Assembly (NCBI GenBank): GCA_029933125.1
Contig: JAOZOU010000004.1
Coordinates: 62,001 to 126,000 of the forward strand
Source of the DNA: a bacterium
Lineage (GTDB): Bacteria > Arandabacterota > Arandabacteria > Arandabacterales > Arandabacteraceae
Length of the DNA: 64,000 nt
Direction: 5' to 3'
Shown here one piece after another: positions 63,839 through 64,000 of the stretch. Below the pieces are notes generated by a model that was not told where the DNA came from, searched no databases, and was given only the letters and a program-made list of their open reading frames with translations. The translations under genes and the position numbers were made by a program. Position 1 is the first letter of the stretch. Every line of letters starts with the position of its first letter.

Positions 63839-64000
63839 GGTTGCGCTTGTAGTTGGTACAAGACCTGAAGCGATAAAGATGGCTCCCATAGCTCTTACAC
63901 TCAGGCGCACACGGGGGATGAAACCCTTGCTTGTGCTTACAGCCCAGCATCGACGCATGTGTGATGATGTACTGAAGGTTTTCAATCTTAAGCCCGATTA
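63831..64000 (+). CDS. wecB: UDP-N-acetylglucosamine 2-epimerase, truncated by window end
   Basis: Only the first 56 codons are in the window. VALVVGTRPEAIKMAPIALTL and LVLTAQHRRMCDDVLKVFNL match the N-terminus of non-hydrolysing UDP-GlcNAc 2-epimerases, which give UDP-ManNAc. ATG 63831 has GGAGGGT 7 bases upstream; ATG 63825 is also in frame. It continues the glycan cluster beyond the right edge. Confidence 0.88.
   Translation, partial: MLKVALVVGTRPEAIKMAPIALTLRRTRGMKPLLVLTAQHRRMCDDVLKVFNLKPD

Overview
The window reads as a bacterial chromosome segment from an anaerobe that is probably an uncultured or poorly sampled FCB-like or WOR-3-like lineage. The phylum is inference; no 16S gene is present. 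Evidence for bacteria: dnaX, recA, rpsF-ssb-rpsR-rplI, smc, ftsY, alaS, ribDE-BA-H and a bacterial long SRP RNA. Evidence for anaerobic metabolism: a four-subunit pyruvate:ferredoxin oxidoreductase. Evidence for an FCB-like envelope: a giant secreted M6 peptidase with a FlgD/T9SS-like C-terminal domain, sugar-nucleotide and heptose genes, and a geranylgeranylglyceryl phosphate synthase next to a geranylgeranyl reductase. Genes are packed tightly, almost all on the + strand, usually with ATGA/TTGA-type overlaps. TTG starts are unusually common.

Layout. 1-5.9 kb: a membrane-anchored TPR protein running in from the left, then the 1705-aa M6-type secreted protein. 5.9-9.3 kb: tadA, two tRNA-Ser, a DUF429 protein, a cyclophilin-like protein whose stop codon lies inside tRNA-Ala, an M48 peptidase and the long SRP RNA. 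9.3-21.5 kb: information-processing genes (dnaX, ybaB, recR, cinA, thpR, recA, recX, alaS) interrupted by porGDAB and pgpA. 21.5-29.0 kb: a lipid and sugar block with ferredoxin, geranylgeranyl reductase, GGGP synthase, long-type RmlA, RmlD, GmhA, a small EamA/SMR protein, Udk, a UbiA-family prenyl-phosphate phosphoribosyltransferase-like enzyme and IspE. 29.0-36.7 kb: a double-domain SpoVG protein, tRNA-Gln, prs, rplY, pth, ychF, the rpsF operon, a PpiC-type lipoprotein, a bifunctional nuclease and a gamma-carbonic-anhydrase-like protein. 36.7-39.0 kb: the only minus-strand gene, a two-domain amidase whose second domain is degenerate. 39.1-49.8 kb: selA, smc, ftsY, then an FMN-riboswitch riboflavin operon ending in nusB and a phosphoesterase. 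49.8-64.0 kb: a translationally coupled envelope-glycan cluster with two GT4, two GT2, three GT-C type membrane glycosyltransferases (two carrying C-terminal TPRs), two AglD/MprF-like flippase-domain proteins, a DUF2304 protein, an alkaline-phosphatase-superfamily enzyme and the start of wecB.

How it fits together. The most interesting group is the ferredoxin-GGR-GGGPS set. It could make and hydrogenate an isoprenoid glycerol ether (archaeal-type) lipid in an organism that also has bacterial lipid genes (pgpA, ispE). The UbiA protein nearby looks by motif like a prenyl-phosphate phosphoribosyltransferase rather than a DGGGP synthase. With prs it suggests a lipid-linked pentose route, and the large GT cluster at the right would be one possible user of lipid-linked sugars. 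No CRISPR array, insertion sequence or prophage was seen. No stretch over 300 bases lacks a feature: the longest gap between proteins (8861-9279) holds the SRP RNA and its promoter, and the next (45041-45252) holds the FMN riboswitch.
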